From NCBI GenBank assembly GCA_913058265.1, contig CAJXPQ010000002.1, positions 186,001 to 250,000 on the forward strand: a DNA stretch of 64,000 nucleotides. The letters run 5' to 3'. Below, in pieces: positions 8,182-17,816 of this stretch. Both the position numbers and the translations under genes were made by a program. Position 1 is the stretch's first letter. Each line of letters opens with the position of its first letter. Source of the DNA: an uncultured Oligoflexia bacterium. GTDB taxonomy: Bacteria > Bdellovibrionota > Bacteriovoracia > Bacteriovoracales > Bacteriovoracaceae. The notes under the pieces were generated by a model. It was not told the DNA's origin. It saw nothing but the letters and a program-made list of their open reading frames with translations, and did not search any database.

Positions 8182-9987
8182 TTAGCTATTCTCTTTTTCT
8201 GAGAAGAAACTAAGGGGTTGTCTAACTGCAACTCGTCCACCACCTTTTGGCTTCGGAAAGTCGATGATTGCCAGTACATCGGCCATACAGTTGGTTCCCT
8301 TTTTCGAAAATCTTGAGTCTTTTGCTCTAACTTTAATCTTTCCAACTTTACCAGAAGCAGATATTTCAAAGTTTAGGTCTACAATACCTTTTATATCGTC
8401 AGAGTTGTAAGCAAGTTCTTGCTGATAACAATGCCTAAATTGAGGTAAGTATTGTTGTAGTATTTTTCTAAGCAACTCTGGATCCATTGACCCAAGTACG
8501 ACAGTTTCAGTTTGAATATAAGCTGTATCTCTTCCTGACTTGGATGATAGTCCTTTCGACCCCATGCTGGCCGCTGCTCTCCCGGCAGAGTCAGATCCCA
8601 TATTACCAATAGCATTTGAACTCGTACCATTCACTTTAGTACTAAGGCTTCCAGATACTGAAGATGTTGTCTTGACAGTACTTGCTGAGTTACTGTTTGC
8701 AACCGCAACAGATTTAGAAGTATTGAATAGTGAGTTAACATTTGTGGCCATCTTAAAGTTATAAGCTTTCGTTTTAGCTTTTGCTTTACTTGCAGGCTTC
8801 TTAGCCGCTGACTTGGCAACTTTCTTTTGAGCCGATTTTTTAGGTTGAGACTTTTGACCTGATTTACTATGAGCAATTTTTTTATCGGGTTGCTTTGTAC
8901 TCTTATGACCAGTATTTTTCTTCGTATCATTCGGATTTGTACTCGCCATTTTTTTATTATCTTGAGTCGCCTTAGTAGGTTTCTTATAAATAATTGAAAG
9001 TTCTTTAATTGGCTTTTTCATTTCAATAGTGAAGTCAACTAACAATAGAAGTAGCATTGGTAGAATGACTGCTGCAAACCTCTTGGCCGTATCTTGTATA
9101 AAGGCTTTATCTCTTCTTAGTGATGAAATATGTATAAGTTTGTTAGGAACATTCGATGTCTCAATAAAGACCTGATAAGTCCCTCTTGAAAGAACAAGGA
9201 CTTTGTTATCTGTAAGGTTCATAGAAGTTTGACTTAAGTTGAAGTCTTCAACTTCAGATAGGGAAATTACTCCGTCTTGAACATTAAAAAGTGGTATTGG
9301 TTTTTCACTATTTAATATATCAACGACAACATGCCCTTTCTTTTCTTTATTGGAAGCTTTAATAACACCATCTGCGATGGGATAGTAGTACTGTTCGAGC
9401 ATACTACCGTTTAATGAAGTTGTAACTTGAATACATTGACCATCATTCTGTTCAACCATGTTAAATGAGTTTTCAAACTCTTCAGTCTCAACATAAGACT
9501 CTTTATCAATTTGAAAACCTAATAAAGGATTTGAATTTAATGTTTCAAAGTTCGAGTCATCAAAAACGACATCACAGTATTCATCATCAATAAGTATTTC
9601 ATTTTCATTGGCAGCAGCTGGAACATAAACTTTCTCAGCTTGAAGCTCTTCATAAACTTGAACTTCTCCGTCTTGATTTGCAAACTCTACAACTTCATTC
9701 GTTTCAATTAATTCACAATGAACCTTACCAAGAGATAGTGTATCTCCATCAAAGAGAGCATGTTTTGTACCAACTTTAACACCATTTATATATGTGCCAT
9801 TTTGACTTTCAAGATCCAAAATCATGGCCGTATTATTCTCAATAAAGGCCATGGCATGATAGTGAGATATACTATCGTGTTGAATTTTAATATCTGCATT
9901 CTCAGCTGATCCAATCAGAAGCTTATTCGTATTTAATGAATAAGACTCACCATTAATGATGAGCTTTAATGAGACTTTTGATTTCAT
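8182..9987 (-). CDS. FHA-domain protein with AgmX/TonB-like C-terminal domain (GltG/GltJ-like)
   Basis: A 601-residue inner-membrane protein. Residues 22-90 form an FHA phosphothreonine-binding domain (IGS at 25-27, SHYH at 41-44, NGTYING at 63-69). A single membrane helix lies at about 303-321. A long Lys/Ala/Ser-rich periplasmic spacer follows. The last 100 residues (from ILQQYLPQFRHCYQQEL to FPKPKGGG) match the AgmX/PglI C-terminal domain, a TonB-like fold. In Myxococcus, GltG and GltJ have this design and link the cytoplasmic motor side to the outer membrane. It is the last gene of the cluster, one base from the TPR lipoprotein gene. The family assignment is secure; the exact orthologue is not. 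Confidence 0.82.
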   Translation of the reverse strand: MKSKVSLKLIINGESYSLNTNKLLIGSAENADIKIQHDSISHYHAMAFIENNTAMILDLESQNGTYINGVKVGTKHALFDGDTLSLGKVHCELIETNEVVEFANQDGEVQVYEELQAEKVYVPAAANENEILIDDEYCDVVFDDSNFETLNSNPLLGFQIDKESYVETEEFENSFNMVEQNDGQCIQVTTSLNGSMLEQYYYPIADGVIKASNKEKKGHVVVDILNSEKPIPLFNVQDGVISLSEVEDFNLSQTSMNLTDNKVLVLSRGTYQVFIETSNVPNKLIHISSLRRDKAFIQDTAKRFAAVILPMLLLLLVDFTIEMKKPIKELSIIYKKPTKATQDNKKMASTNPNDTKKNTGHKSTKQPDKKIAHSKSGQKSQPKKSAQKKVAKSAAKKPASKAKAKTKAYNFKMATNVNSLFNTSKSVAVANSNSASTVKTTSSVSGSLSTKVNGTSSNAIGNMGSDSAGRAAASMGSKGLSSKSGRDTAYIQTETVVLGSMDPELLRKILQQYLPQFRHCYQQELAYNSDDIKGIVDLNFEISASGKVGKIKVRAKDSRFSKKGTNCMADVLAIIDFPKPKGGGRVAVRQPLSFFSEKENS

Positions 9988-10806
9988 TTATTTTCCTGTG
10001 GCCTTGTCTAATTTCTTTAAAATATCAACTTGGGCGGCCGAGTAAAAGCTATCTTCCTTATCGGCATTATTGAGAGTACTTTTAGCATTATCATAGAGAC
10101 CAAGCATAAAATATGTCATGGCCATATTAGTGGCAATATCATCACGTGATCTATAGGCCTTAGGGATCTTATTAAAAAATACTAGTGCCTGTTTATACCT
10201 GTTCTGCATAAGTTCAATATGAGCATAAGAGTTAAGGAAATCAATATCTTGGGCATTTCGCTTCAGAAGTGTCTTTATTTGCTCTTGTGCCTTGTTGTAG
10301 AGGCCAAACTTCATAAATACCTGGGAAAGGTTATATCTAGGGCTTAAAGCCGCTTTATTAAGGGCTATGGCCTTCTTGAAGTAGTCTTTAGCTTCCTGAT
10401 AGTTCTCTGTCTCTAACTGAACTACGCCAATATTATTAAGAATTAGAGATTTGTGTACCTTTGTTTTAGCTGTACTCATAGCAATATCCAGGAACTTTTT
10501 AGCCTGGGTATACTCCTTTTTTAAGATGTAACATGTACTAATCTGGTTCCAGTAATCATAGTTGTTTAGATTTTTATCTAATCTATCCTTAAAAATATCA
10601 TTTGCATCATTATACTCAGCTCTCTGACACAGGGCCACAGGATTTTGGAGTTTGACCTGTTTATCCAATCTGACTAAATCATAGCGATTAAATGACTCAA
10701 ATCTGAGCCCATCGTACTTATCCTCTTTAATCTGCCTCATATTGTTGTAAGAAGAACATGAGGCAATAAGAAAAAATAATGAAAGATTAATTAGGGGCTT
10801 GATCAT
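9988..10806 (-). CDS. TPR-repeat lipoprotein of the Agl-Glt-like cluster
   Basis: A 272-residue lipoprotein with lipobox LIASC (Cys17) followed by several tetratricopeptide repeats, visible as KSLILNNIGVVQLETENYQEAK, SPRYNLSQVFMKFGLYNKAQ and IATNMAMTYFMLGLYDNAK-type helix pairs. TPR lipoproteins such as GltE are part of the Myxococcus gliding complex, so a periplasmic or outer-membrane scaffold role is likely. It lies tightly between the 958-residue TPR protein and the FHA protein, with spacings of one base on each side, so it belongs to the same transcript. Confidence 0.78.
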   Translation of the reverse strand: MIKPLINLSLFFLIASCSSYNNMRQIKEDKYDGLRFESFNRYDLVRLDKQVKLQNPVALCQRAEYNDANDIFKDRLDKNLNNYDYWNQISTCYILKKEYTQAKKFLDIAMSTAKTKVHKSLILNNIGVVQLETENYQEAKDYFKKAIALNKAALSPRYNLSQVFMKFGLYNKAQEQIKTLLKRNAQDIDFLNSYAHIELMQNRYKQALVFFNKIPKAYRSRDDIATNMAMTYFMLGLYDNAKSTLNNADKEDSFYSAAQVDILKKLDKATGK

Positions 10807-10807
10807 A

Positions 10808-13684
10808 TTATTTACTCATTCCTATCGTTATGGCCATTTCACTCGCTTTCGGTCTTATATCAGAAATCCTTAGGATATCGTACGCTAGGTGACTCTCATC
10901 TCTTTGAGTGAGTAATAGCTCATATTTTTCAATTAAGCTTTGCGACTTTAACTTAAATCCATCACTTTGAGATGAAATATTCTTAGTAAGCATATTCATC
11001 TGTCCCTTAAATTGCTTTTGAAAGTTTTTATCGTTTATGGGAATAGAATAACTTGCAACTTCTCTAGAAAGGTCATTGGTAATTTTTGTAAGGACATCAT
11101 AGGTCATAACAGAAACTTGACCATGGCCTTTCTTGAGTATTGTATCAGCAAATGAAATGATTGGCTGAAGGTTTCCAAGTCGTCGTTGTAAACTTGCTGA
11201 AAAATTATTAGGATCTGGCTTCTCTTTATTAATACTAATGCGAACCTTAGAGAATGTATTTACTTTCTTTAGTATCTTTTTATAATCTTTCAACGCAGCT
11301 AAAAGTAATAATGAGTTCTTTGTTTTAATTTGCTTGAGTCGAGTAGAATACTTACTACTTTTTGATGGGGAAGATTCGTAGTACTTCCAGAACAGACGCT
11401 CATAATATGTACCAACAAGGTCTGGGAAAACAATATTCAGTTTATGTTGATCGATAAAGGAAATCATATCCGACTCATGTTTATTCTCATAAAGGTGATA
11501 AAGGATTTCTTGTTTTAAACTTTGTGGAACTAGCTTGATACATTTTTTATAAGATTTAATTGTATAAAAGACCTTGCTAATATAGTCATTGGCCAAGTCA
11601 TTACGTATTGCAGAAGTAAAGACTTTAAGATTCTTTTTCTTTTCAGAACAATAACTCTTTAAGATAAATTGATCTATTTTTGCTGCATAAAGAAAGTCAT
11701 GTAATAAAGTTGTTCTAAGTGACATTTTTTCTAAAAAGACTCTCTTTGAATTTATTTCTTTCTTCGAGTAAAATTTAAAGGACTTTTCATACCACTTTAT
11801 TGCATTGTTATGATCTTGGGTGTCAGTATATATCATTCCCATATTAAATGCAGCTTCAGCTTTAATTGATTTAGGATAATAATCAGTAAAATGAACTTTT
11901 TGATATCCGGCAAGGGCCTCATCAGGTTTTCCGTCGGTATTAAGCTTTTTGAAGCTATTGAAGAGAATATTAGCAAGAATTGTCTCTGACTTTTTAACTT
12001 CCTGCTTATCAAAAGCAAGATATCCTTTTTGCATTTGATTAATCTTTCCTGAAAGCAATGTCGTATTTTCTGTTTTAATTAGTAGATCAAGTTGTAAACG
12101 GTAAAGATCACGCTGTTTCTTTAAGTCTTTATTGAAGTTTGCGATATATCGATCTAAAGTAGACTGCATGTTTGAGAAGTCTTTTCTTGTAAGATATATT
12201 CCAAAAAGACGTGGGAAGATCGTTTGAGCTTTCTTGTCTTTAGGCCAATAAGAAAGATATTTATTGAAAGCAAAGACTAACTCTTTTGATTCTTCAACTT
12301 TATTAAACTCTATATAATCAATACATGAAAAGATCGCATCGATATTTTTCAATCTTAGATCTTCTGTGGCAAGTTTGTCTTCATAGTCAACTAGAGAAAT
12401 TTTATAATTCTTTAATGCATCTCTGAATCTATGGACAGAGTAATAAGTTTCTGCTTTATAGTATTCATAAAGCCCTTTTTCCTTGTTGTTTACAACAGCA
12501 AGGATATCAAAATAGGAGATTATCTCTGTTAAAATTCCTCTGTCATAAGATTGATCATGCTTAGAAAAATCTTTCTTTAAAATGACTTGTTTTGCTCCTA
12601 CAACTTCAGCGATTTTTGTTGTCGCATCTTCTTGCTGATAGTCTGAGAACTTTATTGTCTTGAACATTTGAGCAATATTCATTAGTTTTTTAGGCTTATG
12701 ATATTGATTGTATAAATCAAATTGAAATAACCTTAAATCAGCATATAGTTCAGTTTCTTTCTTGGCGCTAACTCTGTCTTCTAAGAGTGAAACAATTGTT
12801 TCAGTCTCTTTGTAATGACCTTTAGCAGACGATTTCCTTGCTAGTTTTAAGAACGAATTATTCTTTTCACTCTCAATTGTAAACTTATCAATGAATTTGA
12901 TACCTCGTTCTATTTGCTTTCCGAGAACATAAAAAGAAATAAGTCCCGTCATCGCTTGATCTCTAACATCTACGTAGAATTCATCACCACTTAGTTTGTA
13001 AGATTGTTCAAGAGATGTAATCGCAATTTCAAACTTTTGGCTTTTAAGTTTACACCAACCATAATTAAGTAAATTTTTTGAATACCATTCGTCATCTTTA
13101 TTATTGAGAACGATATCATATTGGTATATTGCTGCTTTCCAGTTTTTCTTATTGTAGTAATACTCCGCAAGGCTTGTTCTTGCTAAATAATTAACATTCC
13201 TCTGCCCTTTAGAGAATTCAATGGCCCTTCTTAGATAGGTTAGCTCTTTACTATCATAAGAGAAATCTCGTGAATTTAAGGCGAGAGTATAGTAAATTGC
13301 AGCTTTATATCTTGTTCTAGGATACTTTTTTAAGAGATTAAGGCCATATGCATTAGCACTCCTGTATAATTTTAATGTCTTTTTAAATATATCTTTTCTT
13401 TTAATTTTCTTTCCATATTTCATCTTTTTGATCATGAACTCTTTATTTTCTTTCTCTTTATATAATTTTACTTTTTCAGACTTTAGTTCAAACAATCTGT
13501 ACTGAAGCTTTTGTGATTTCTTTCTAACCTTCATGATTGTGGAGATTTCATCCTCTATCAGTTGGTGGATTTTAGTCCATCTTTTCTTTTCAAACTCTTC
13601 CTTTGACATTACCTTCTCAGGGCCTTTAGACAAAACACTAAAGCTAAGAGAGATTAAAAGAAGATAAAAAGAGGTGTACTTCAT
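10808..13684 (-). CDS. Large exported TPR protein of the Agl-Glt-like cluster
   Basis: A 958-residue protein with a signal peptide (MKYTSFYLLLISLSFSVLS), then a lysine-rich coiled-coil region (about 30-110) and many TPR-like helix pairs. The clearest ones are near 185-235 (WKAAIYQYDIVLNN, FEIAITSLEQSYKL), 410-430, and 605-640 (AAFNMGMIYTDTQDHNNAIKWYEK shows the consensus best). It is probably a periplasmic scaffold that bridges inner-membrane motor and outer-membrane parts, as proposed for the TPR proteins of the Glt complex. Its start overlaps the stop of the ExbD gene by one base. No catalytic motif is seen. Confidence 0.75.
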   Translation of the reverse strand: MKYTSFYLLLISLSFSVLSKGPEKVMSKEEFEKKRWTKIHQLIEDEISTIMKVRKKSQKLQYRLFELKSEKVKLYKEKENKEFMIKKMKYGKKIKRKDIFKKTLKLYRSANAYGLNLLKKYPRTRYKAAIYYTLALNSRDFSYDSKELTYLRRAIEFSKGQRNVNYLARTSLAEYYYNKKNWKAAIYQYDIVLNNKDDEWYSKNLLNYGWCKLKSQKFEIAITSLEQSYKLSGDEFYVDVRDQAMTGLISFYVLGKQIERGIKFIDKFTIESEKNNSFLKLARKSSAKGHYKETETIVSLLEDRVSAKKETELYADLRLFQFDLYNQYHKPKKLMNIAQMFKTIKFSDYQQEDATTKIAEVVGAKQVILKKDFSKHDQSYDRGILTEIISYFDILAVVNNKEKGLYEYYKAETYYSVHRFRDALKNYKISLVDYEDKLATEDLRLKNIDAIFSCIDYIEFNKVEESKELVFAFNKYLSYWPKDKKAQTIFPRLFGIYLTRKDFSNMQSTLDRYIANFNKDLKKQRDLYRLQLDLLIKTENTTLLSGKINQMQKGYLAFDKQEVKKSETILANILFNSFKKLNTDGKPDEALAGYQKVHFTDYYPKSIKAEAAFNMGMIYTDTQDHNNAIKWYEKSFKFYSKKEINSKRVFLEKMSLRTTLLHDFLYAAKIDQFILKSYCSEKKKNLKVFTSAIRNDLANDYISKVFYTIKSYKKCIKLVPQSLKQEILYHLYENKHESDMISFIDQHKLNIVFPDLVGTYYERLFWKYYESSPSKSSKYSTRLKQIKTKNSLLLLAALKDYKKILKKVNTFSKVRISINKEKPDPNNFSASLQRRLGNLQPIISFADTILKKGHGQVSVMTYDVLTKITNDLSREVASYSIPINDKNFQKQFKGQMNMLTKNISSQSDGFKLKSQSLIEKYELLLTQRDESHLAYDILRISDIRPKASEMAITIGMSK

Positions 13685-14148
13685 TAATAATTACCTTGAA
13701 CAATAAATTTAAACTCAGTATACCCAGCAATAGCAGACGTATGCATAACACCCTTCATAACTTTATAAGGAACCGATTTATCAAATACTAAGTTAACTGA
13801 CTTTGACTTCGCCTCTGCTGGTGATCTTATATTATCTTTTATACGTTTTAATTCAGCAAGTAAGTTTTGATGTTCTCCAGATGCTGTTATTTTTCCAATT
13901 TCTTTTTGATTAACAAAAATATTTTTATCAGCATCAATCTGTACAATTATTGCATGATTGCCTAACTTTCTTGCATCGGAGACAGGAACAGTTAAGTTCT
14001 TAATAAGGTCCAGCTTTAAATCTGATGCATTATAACTCTTAAGTAAGAAAACAAGTAAAATAACAAGAACATCTAGTAGAGATGTTATATCAATCTCCAT
14101 TGGCTCTTTTGCTCTTCTTTGTTTACCTTTAAAAAACATTCTATTCAT
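13684..14148 (-). CDS. ExbD/TolR family proton-channel subunit (second copy)
   Basis: A 154-residue protein with a short basic cytoplasmic N-terminus, one membrane helix (IDITSLLDVLVILLVFLL) with the conserved proton-carrying Asp26, and a periplasmic domain. This is the ExbD/TolR layout, in which the Asp works with a TolQ/ExbB partner to turn proton flow into mechanical work. In the Myxococcus gliding motor the two TolR-like subunits are AglQ and AglS; this cluster also has two. It overlaps the downstream TPR gene by one base and lies 2 bp after the other ExbD gene. Confidence 0.85.
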   Translation of the reverse strand: MNRMFFKGKQRRAKEPMEIDITSLLDVLVILLVFLLKSYNASDLKLDLIKNLTVPVSDARKLGNHAIIVQIDADKNIFVNQKEIGKITASGEHQNLLAELKRIKDNIRSPAEAKSKSVNLVFDKSVPYKVMKGVMHTSAIAGYTEFKFIVQGNY

Positions 14149-14150
14149 AA

Positions 14151-14645
14151 CTAGTCCTGTGTCTCAAATATTATTTTTTCAAATAATACTTTTGATGGAT
14201 ACTTCTTATTATCTTTATCTAAAGCCGTAATATAGTAATCTGGCTTAACAATTTCTCTTGTGTGGTCAATGACTTTTACAATCTTGTCATACTTGAAATT
14301 ATGCGCAGGCTTAAGGATGGCAGAAGTTTCAGTCGGGTTTTGCTTTTTAAGTTCGATGAGCGTATCGTTTAACTTTCCGAGGTCTGATACAGAAAAAGAC
14401 TTATATACATTTTCATCCAATCCTGTTTTTACAACAACTTTATTTCCACTTAGCACAATCGTTAAGTTTAATGGTGGCTTATCCATCTTCATGTTAGTAG
14501 TAGAGGTAATTGGAGCATCACTACCAATTTCATAAATATCGATAAACTGTGCCGACATAAGAAGGAAGAATATAAAAATAAATATCGCATCCAAAATCGG
14601 TATTAAGTTTAACTTTTGTGGTTTCTTTAATTTCCTACGCATCAT
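14151..14645 (-). CDS. ExbD/TolR family proton-channel subunit (first copy)
   Basis: A 164-residue protein with a basic N-terminus, one membrane helix (LIPILDAIFIFIFFLLMSA) carrying Asp19 at the ExbD/TolR proton position, and a periplasmic domain. It follows the TolQ-like gene by 29 bp and precedes a second ExbD-like gene by 2 bp. The two copies differ clearly in sequence, which suggests a hetero-oligomeric stator like AglQ/AglS rather than a recent duplication. Confidence 0.83.
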   Translation of the reverse strand: MMRRKLKKPQKLNLIPILDAIFIFIFFLLMSAQFIDIYEIGSDAPITSTTNMKMDKPPLNLTIVLSGNKVVVKTGLDENVYKSFSVSDLGKLNDTLIELKKQNPTETSAILKPAHNFKYDKIVKVIDHTREIVKPDYYITALDKDNKKYPSKVLFEKIIFETQD

Positions 14646-14674
14646 TTTCTCCTGCTTTCCTTGAGACGAATCTG

Positions 14675-15412
14675 TTAGGCAGCATCACTATGTTCAGGTT
14701 GTGCTTTATTAGTCTTTCTTGTGGATAATAGATCTACTAATTTTACAGAGTAGTGCTCTAGATCACCCATAATCTTTTCAGACTTAGTTGTCAGTATTTG
14801 ATGTGCAACCATAATTGTAATTGCCGATATTAGTCCAAATGCTGTCGTATTCATGGCCTTGGAAATTCCGAGTGCTAGTAACTCTGCTTTAGATGCTGCA
14901 TCTGCAGATGCAACCGCTGCGAATGACTGGATCAAACCATAAATTGTTCCTAATAGACCAATTAGAGTTGAAACGTTTGCAATTAATGAGAGATACCCAA
15001 GTCTCTTTTCAACATGAGGAATTGCCTCAAGCATCGAAGACTCCAGAGCATCTTGAATTTGCTCTTTGGATTGATTCGCTCTTTTTAATCCGTTTCTTAG
15101 CACACCGGCCAGAAGAGATTTATTTGTTGAGCAATCTTGTATTGATGTTTGAACTTCATTTGTAAGAACATTCTTCTTGATCTCACTCATTAAGCTTGTT
15201 CCATCAATATCAAATTTAAATAGATTTTTAAAACGCTCTACAGCGATGATAACTCCGAGTACCCATATGGCCAATATGATCCACATGAAAACCCCACCAT
15301 CATCCATAAACTTGGCAAATCCTTGAACTGAATTCAATTCTTCTTGTGGACTGCCGGGTACTTGTTCAACGGTCTCATTCCCCTGAACTGTTGCTTCTGT
15401 TGTTTCATTCAT
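14675..15412 (-). CDS. MotA/TolQ/ExbB family proton-channel protein (AglR-like)
   Basis: A 245-residue inner-membrane protein. The first helix is near 38-56 (VFMWIILAIWVLGVIIAVERF). A cytoplasmic loop follows, and then two helices near 140-165 (YLSLIANVSTLIGLLGTIYGLIQSF) and 180-205 (ALGISKAMNTTAFGLISAITIMVAH). The ANVSTLIGLLGTIYGLI segment is the family signature. It forms the ion channel with the two following ExbD-like genes. In the Agl-Glt gliding system AglR has this role. A GGAG-type ribosome site lies just upstream (AAGGAGC). Confidence 0.88.
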   Translation of the reverse strand: MNETTEATVQGNETVEQVPGSPQEELNSVQGFAKFMDDGGVFMWIILAIWVLGVIIAVERFKNLFKFDIDGTSLMSEIKKNVLTNEVQTSIQDCSTNKSLLAGVLRNGLKRANQSKEQIQDALESSMLEAIPHVEKRLGYLSLIANVSTLIGLLGTIYGLIQSFAAVASADAASKAELLALGISKAMNTTAFGLISAITIMVAHQILTTKSEKIMGDLEHYSVKLVDLLSTRKTNKAQPEHSDAA

Positions 15413-15427
15413 AATAATTGCTCCTTA

Positions 15428-15679
15428 TTACCTCAAAAATTTGATCTCATCGATTATTTTTTTATCAAAATCCTCTCTATTTAAGAGATCTCGCTCAAAC
15501 ACTTTTCTTCTTCTTTCTTTTACAGATATATCTCCAGGAGCAATTACACTCCCTTTAATTTCAAGGTCTCCAAGATCAAATTTCTCATATTCCTTGTACT
15601 TGTAAATGACTTTTTTCTTTTGGGCCCAGACAGGAAACGTGCAGCAGAAGGCGATAATTAATACGATTATCTTATTCAT
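15428..15679 (-). CDS. Small exported protein of the Agl-Glt-like cluster
   Basis: An 83-residue protein with a signal peptide (MNKIIVLIIAFCCTFPVWA). The mature part is about 64 residues, highly charged, with YKYKEYEKFDLGDLEIKG and PGDISVKERRRKVFERD-type segments and no cysteines. It overlaps the upstream TPR gene by 8 bp and precedes the TolQ-like gene by 15 bp, so it is made with the machine. Short proteins of this kind are easily missed. It is probably a periplasmic or outer-membrane-side adaptor. The function is inferred only from context. Confidence 0.65.
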   Translation of the reverse strand: MNKIIVLIIAFCCTFPVWAQKKKVIYKYKEYEKFDLGDLEIKGSVIAPGDISVKERRRKVFERDLLNREDFDKKIIDEIKFLR

Positions 15680-17048
15680 TTTTACTGATTCTCCTTGTTT
15701 TACACGTTGAACTTAAAGCAAGTGAATAATCTCCAAGCTCATCTGCCCAAAACTCTGTTTTGAATGTCCAGAACTCTTGATTTTTTTCACGCTTGATGTT
15801 TTTGAAATCACCACGACTTCTATCTTTATTAAATGTTCTATTCTTATAGGCGAGATCTCTTTTTCTAGATAGAATCTCTAGTTTTAAATTGAACATTTCT
15901 GTTGATAGAGAATGGATTTCATTTATAAACTTATACATTGACACTTTTACATAATGATTTATTTGCTCTTTTAAATCTCTCTTCATTCTTTCGAGTAACT
16001 TTAGGTTCGCACCTTTGTTTGCTCTTACAATCTCAGCGTTCATTTGGTAGTATGAATTTAAATCTAAGTTGTACTTAATTCTTTTTGAAGCTTGTGTTAT
16101 AAGGTTTCTTAGAAATTTGTTTTCTTTTTCTGATTCACTTATTGGAGAGAACATTAAATCAAAGAAATATAAATCTTTCTTGCCTTGACCATTGATCATA
16201 CGTTTCAATTTTTCACTTCGAGGTGCAAATGTCGTGTAATAATCATCTACGACCTTTAAAGCATCTTCATAAAGGCATAGCTTAAAATAGTTTAATGCTT
16301 TTAGTACTTCTGCTTCTGGCATAAAGTAACTCTCTAATAGGGGAGAGTTATATGTCATTAGTATGCCTAAAGAACGATTATAGTTACCAGTGTAATAATA
16401 GGCCCAAGCTTTTTCTAGTAATGTATATGGCCACTTAAACGATCTCTTTGGAATATTCTCATAGTTTCTTATCGCTTGCTTATAATTTTTTTCCTTAAAG
16501 TGGATTCTTGCAATATTTATAATGCAGGTCTCTTTAATTACTGAAAAGTAATTCTGCTGTCTATTGTCTGTTTTCTTTTCCCAACCGAATGCGTTTTCTG
16601 TACACTTCTTATATGTCTCAATCGCCTTCATATACTTTTTAGCCATTAAATATGCAGTACCTTTTACCAGAAGAGACTCAGCGTAAAGTCTATGACCTTT
16701 GGGCATTCTTTTTAACCTTTTATGTGTATATTTAAACTTTCTTAAATATAAATTCCTTTTGGCCATTATTAGGTCAGTTGTTGGGATATTCATTTTTCGT
16801 AGTTCTAGATCTGAGAACGTATTAAAGAAATGTGTTCCAGTATGTCCTACCAATTGTTCAATATAATATTGCATGTTCTGATCGGGAGTATTGTACTTGT
16901 ATTGTCTCGCCACTGTCTCTAAGGCAGTAAAGTAGTCTTCTTTCTGAAAGTGCTTTAAAGACTTTAGATATAGAGTATCTTTTTTAGACTTTTTTGCAAG
17001 TACAGTAAAACTACTCATAGTGAATATGATTATCAGTAGAAGTTTCAT
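15672..17048 (-). CDS. Exported TPR protein of the Agl-Glt-like cluster
   Basis: A 458-residue protein with a signal peptide (MKLLLIIIFTMSSFTVLA). TPR-like helix pairs cover about 25-290. The best are YMKAIETYKKCTENAF, CIINIARIHFKEKNYKQAIRNYE, and YTLLEKAWAYYYTGNYNRSL. The last 170 residues are helical and very basic, with coiled-coil character. The overall design resembles the Glt TPR proteins that sit in the periplasm beside the outer-membrane barrel. It starts on the last base of the barrel gene and overlaps the 83-residue gene, so the three are coupled. Confidence 0.72.
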   Translation of the reverse strand: MKLLLIIIFTMSSFTVLAKKSKKDTLYLKSLKHFQKEDYFTALETVARQYKYNTPDQNMQYYIEQLVGHTGTHFFNTFSDLELRKMNIPTTDLIMAKRNLYLRKFKYTHKRLKRMPKGHRLYAESLLVKGTAYLMAKKYMKAIETYKKCTENAFGWEKKTDNRQQNYFSVIKETCIINIARIHFKEKNYKQAIRNYENIPKRSFKWPYTLLEKAWAYYYTGNYNRSLGILMTYNSPLLESYFMPEAEVLKALNYFKLCLYEDALKVVDDYYTTFAPRSEKLKRMINGQGKKDLYFFDLMFSPISESEKENKFLRNLITQASKRIKYNLDLNSYYQMNAEIVRANKGANLKLLERMKRDLKEQINHYVKVSMYKFINEIHSLSTEMFNLKLEILSRKRDLAYKNRTFNKDRSRGDFKNIKREKNQEFWTFKTEFWADELGDYSLALSSTCKTRRISKNE

Positions 17049-17740
17049 TAGAATGAAGCTCCTATACTAAAAATAATATCATTATTATTTGTCCATGCTT
17101 TTGAATTAGGGTTCTTAGGAGTTCCAGCCTGGTAGTTTGTATTTAGGTATTCGATTCCCAAATGAACCGATCTATTTAAATGAAATTTGAAATTTGTTTT
17201 TAATTGAACTGGAGTATAAGTTTCAGACTTATAAACATCTCGTGTTTTTAATTGTGCTGTATCTAAATTACTTTCCATTATGTATTGACCAGTTCCTAAA
17301 CCAAAAGACCAGTCAAAGTAAAAAATTTGATTAAAGGTATTAATTTTTCCATAAAATGGAGACCAAATCATAAAAATAGAGGTTGAGCTTAAAGGCCTTC
17401 TTACAAAGGGTGCTAATCCAGAAACAATCTCAACGCTTTCATATGCAGCATTATCTGAGTTTGAGTATTGCATATAATTAAGTTCGATTGCCCACTCTTC
17501 ATGAAAATAGTACCCAAGCTTAAATTGACCACCAATAGTATCTTGAAAGTTCGAAGTAAGGTTTGAAATAAGACCTATATCCATATAAATGGATTTCTTT
17601 TTTTCAAAGATCTTATTTTGAAGAACATAAACAGACTTATCTGGATCTAGCCATAAAAAGTCGTAAAGATCTTTTTCACCAGCAAATACATTAGAAATTA
17701 GTAGAGAACTGAATATAAATAGAGATATAAATTTTTTCAT
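17048..17740 (-). CDS. Outer-membrane beta-barrel protein of the Agl-Glt-like cluster
   Basis: A 230-residue protein with a signal peptide (MKKFISLFIFSSLLISNVFA), then alternating hydrophobic/polar strands typical of small barrels (YMDIGLISNLTSNF, GQFKLGYYFHEEWAIELNYMQY, FYFDWSFGLGTGQY, SVHLGIEYLNTNYQ) and a C-terminal Phe (FSIGASF) as needed for outer-membrane insertion. It is the first gene of the cluster and likely the outer-membrane anchor, comparable in role to the GltA/GltB/GltH barrels. About 75 bp and a strong hairpin separate it from the upstream VWA lipoprotein gene. Confidence 0.75.
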   Translation of the reverse strand: MKKFISLFIFSSLLISNVFAGEKDLYDFLWLDPDKSVYVLQNKIFEKKKSIYMDIGLISNLTSNFQDTIGGQFKLGYYFHEEWAIELNYMQYSNSDNAAYESVEIVSGLAPFVRRPLSSTSIFMIWSPFYGKINTFNQIFYFDWSFGLGTGQYIMESNLDTAQLKTRDVYKSETYTPVQLKTNFKFHLNRSVHLGIEYLNTNYQAGTPKNPNSKAWTNNNDIIFSIGASF

Positions 17741-17816
17741 AGTTTTTAGTTTTCCTTAAGCTTACTTAACTTGTCGGCTAATAGAATTCATACTTGAGAT
17801 TTTCTCTAGACTAAAT

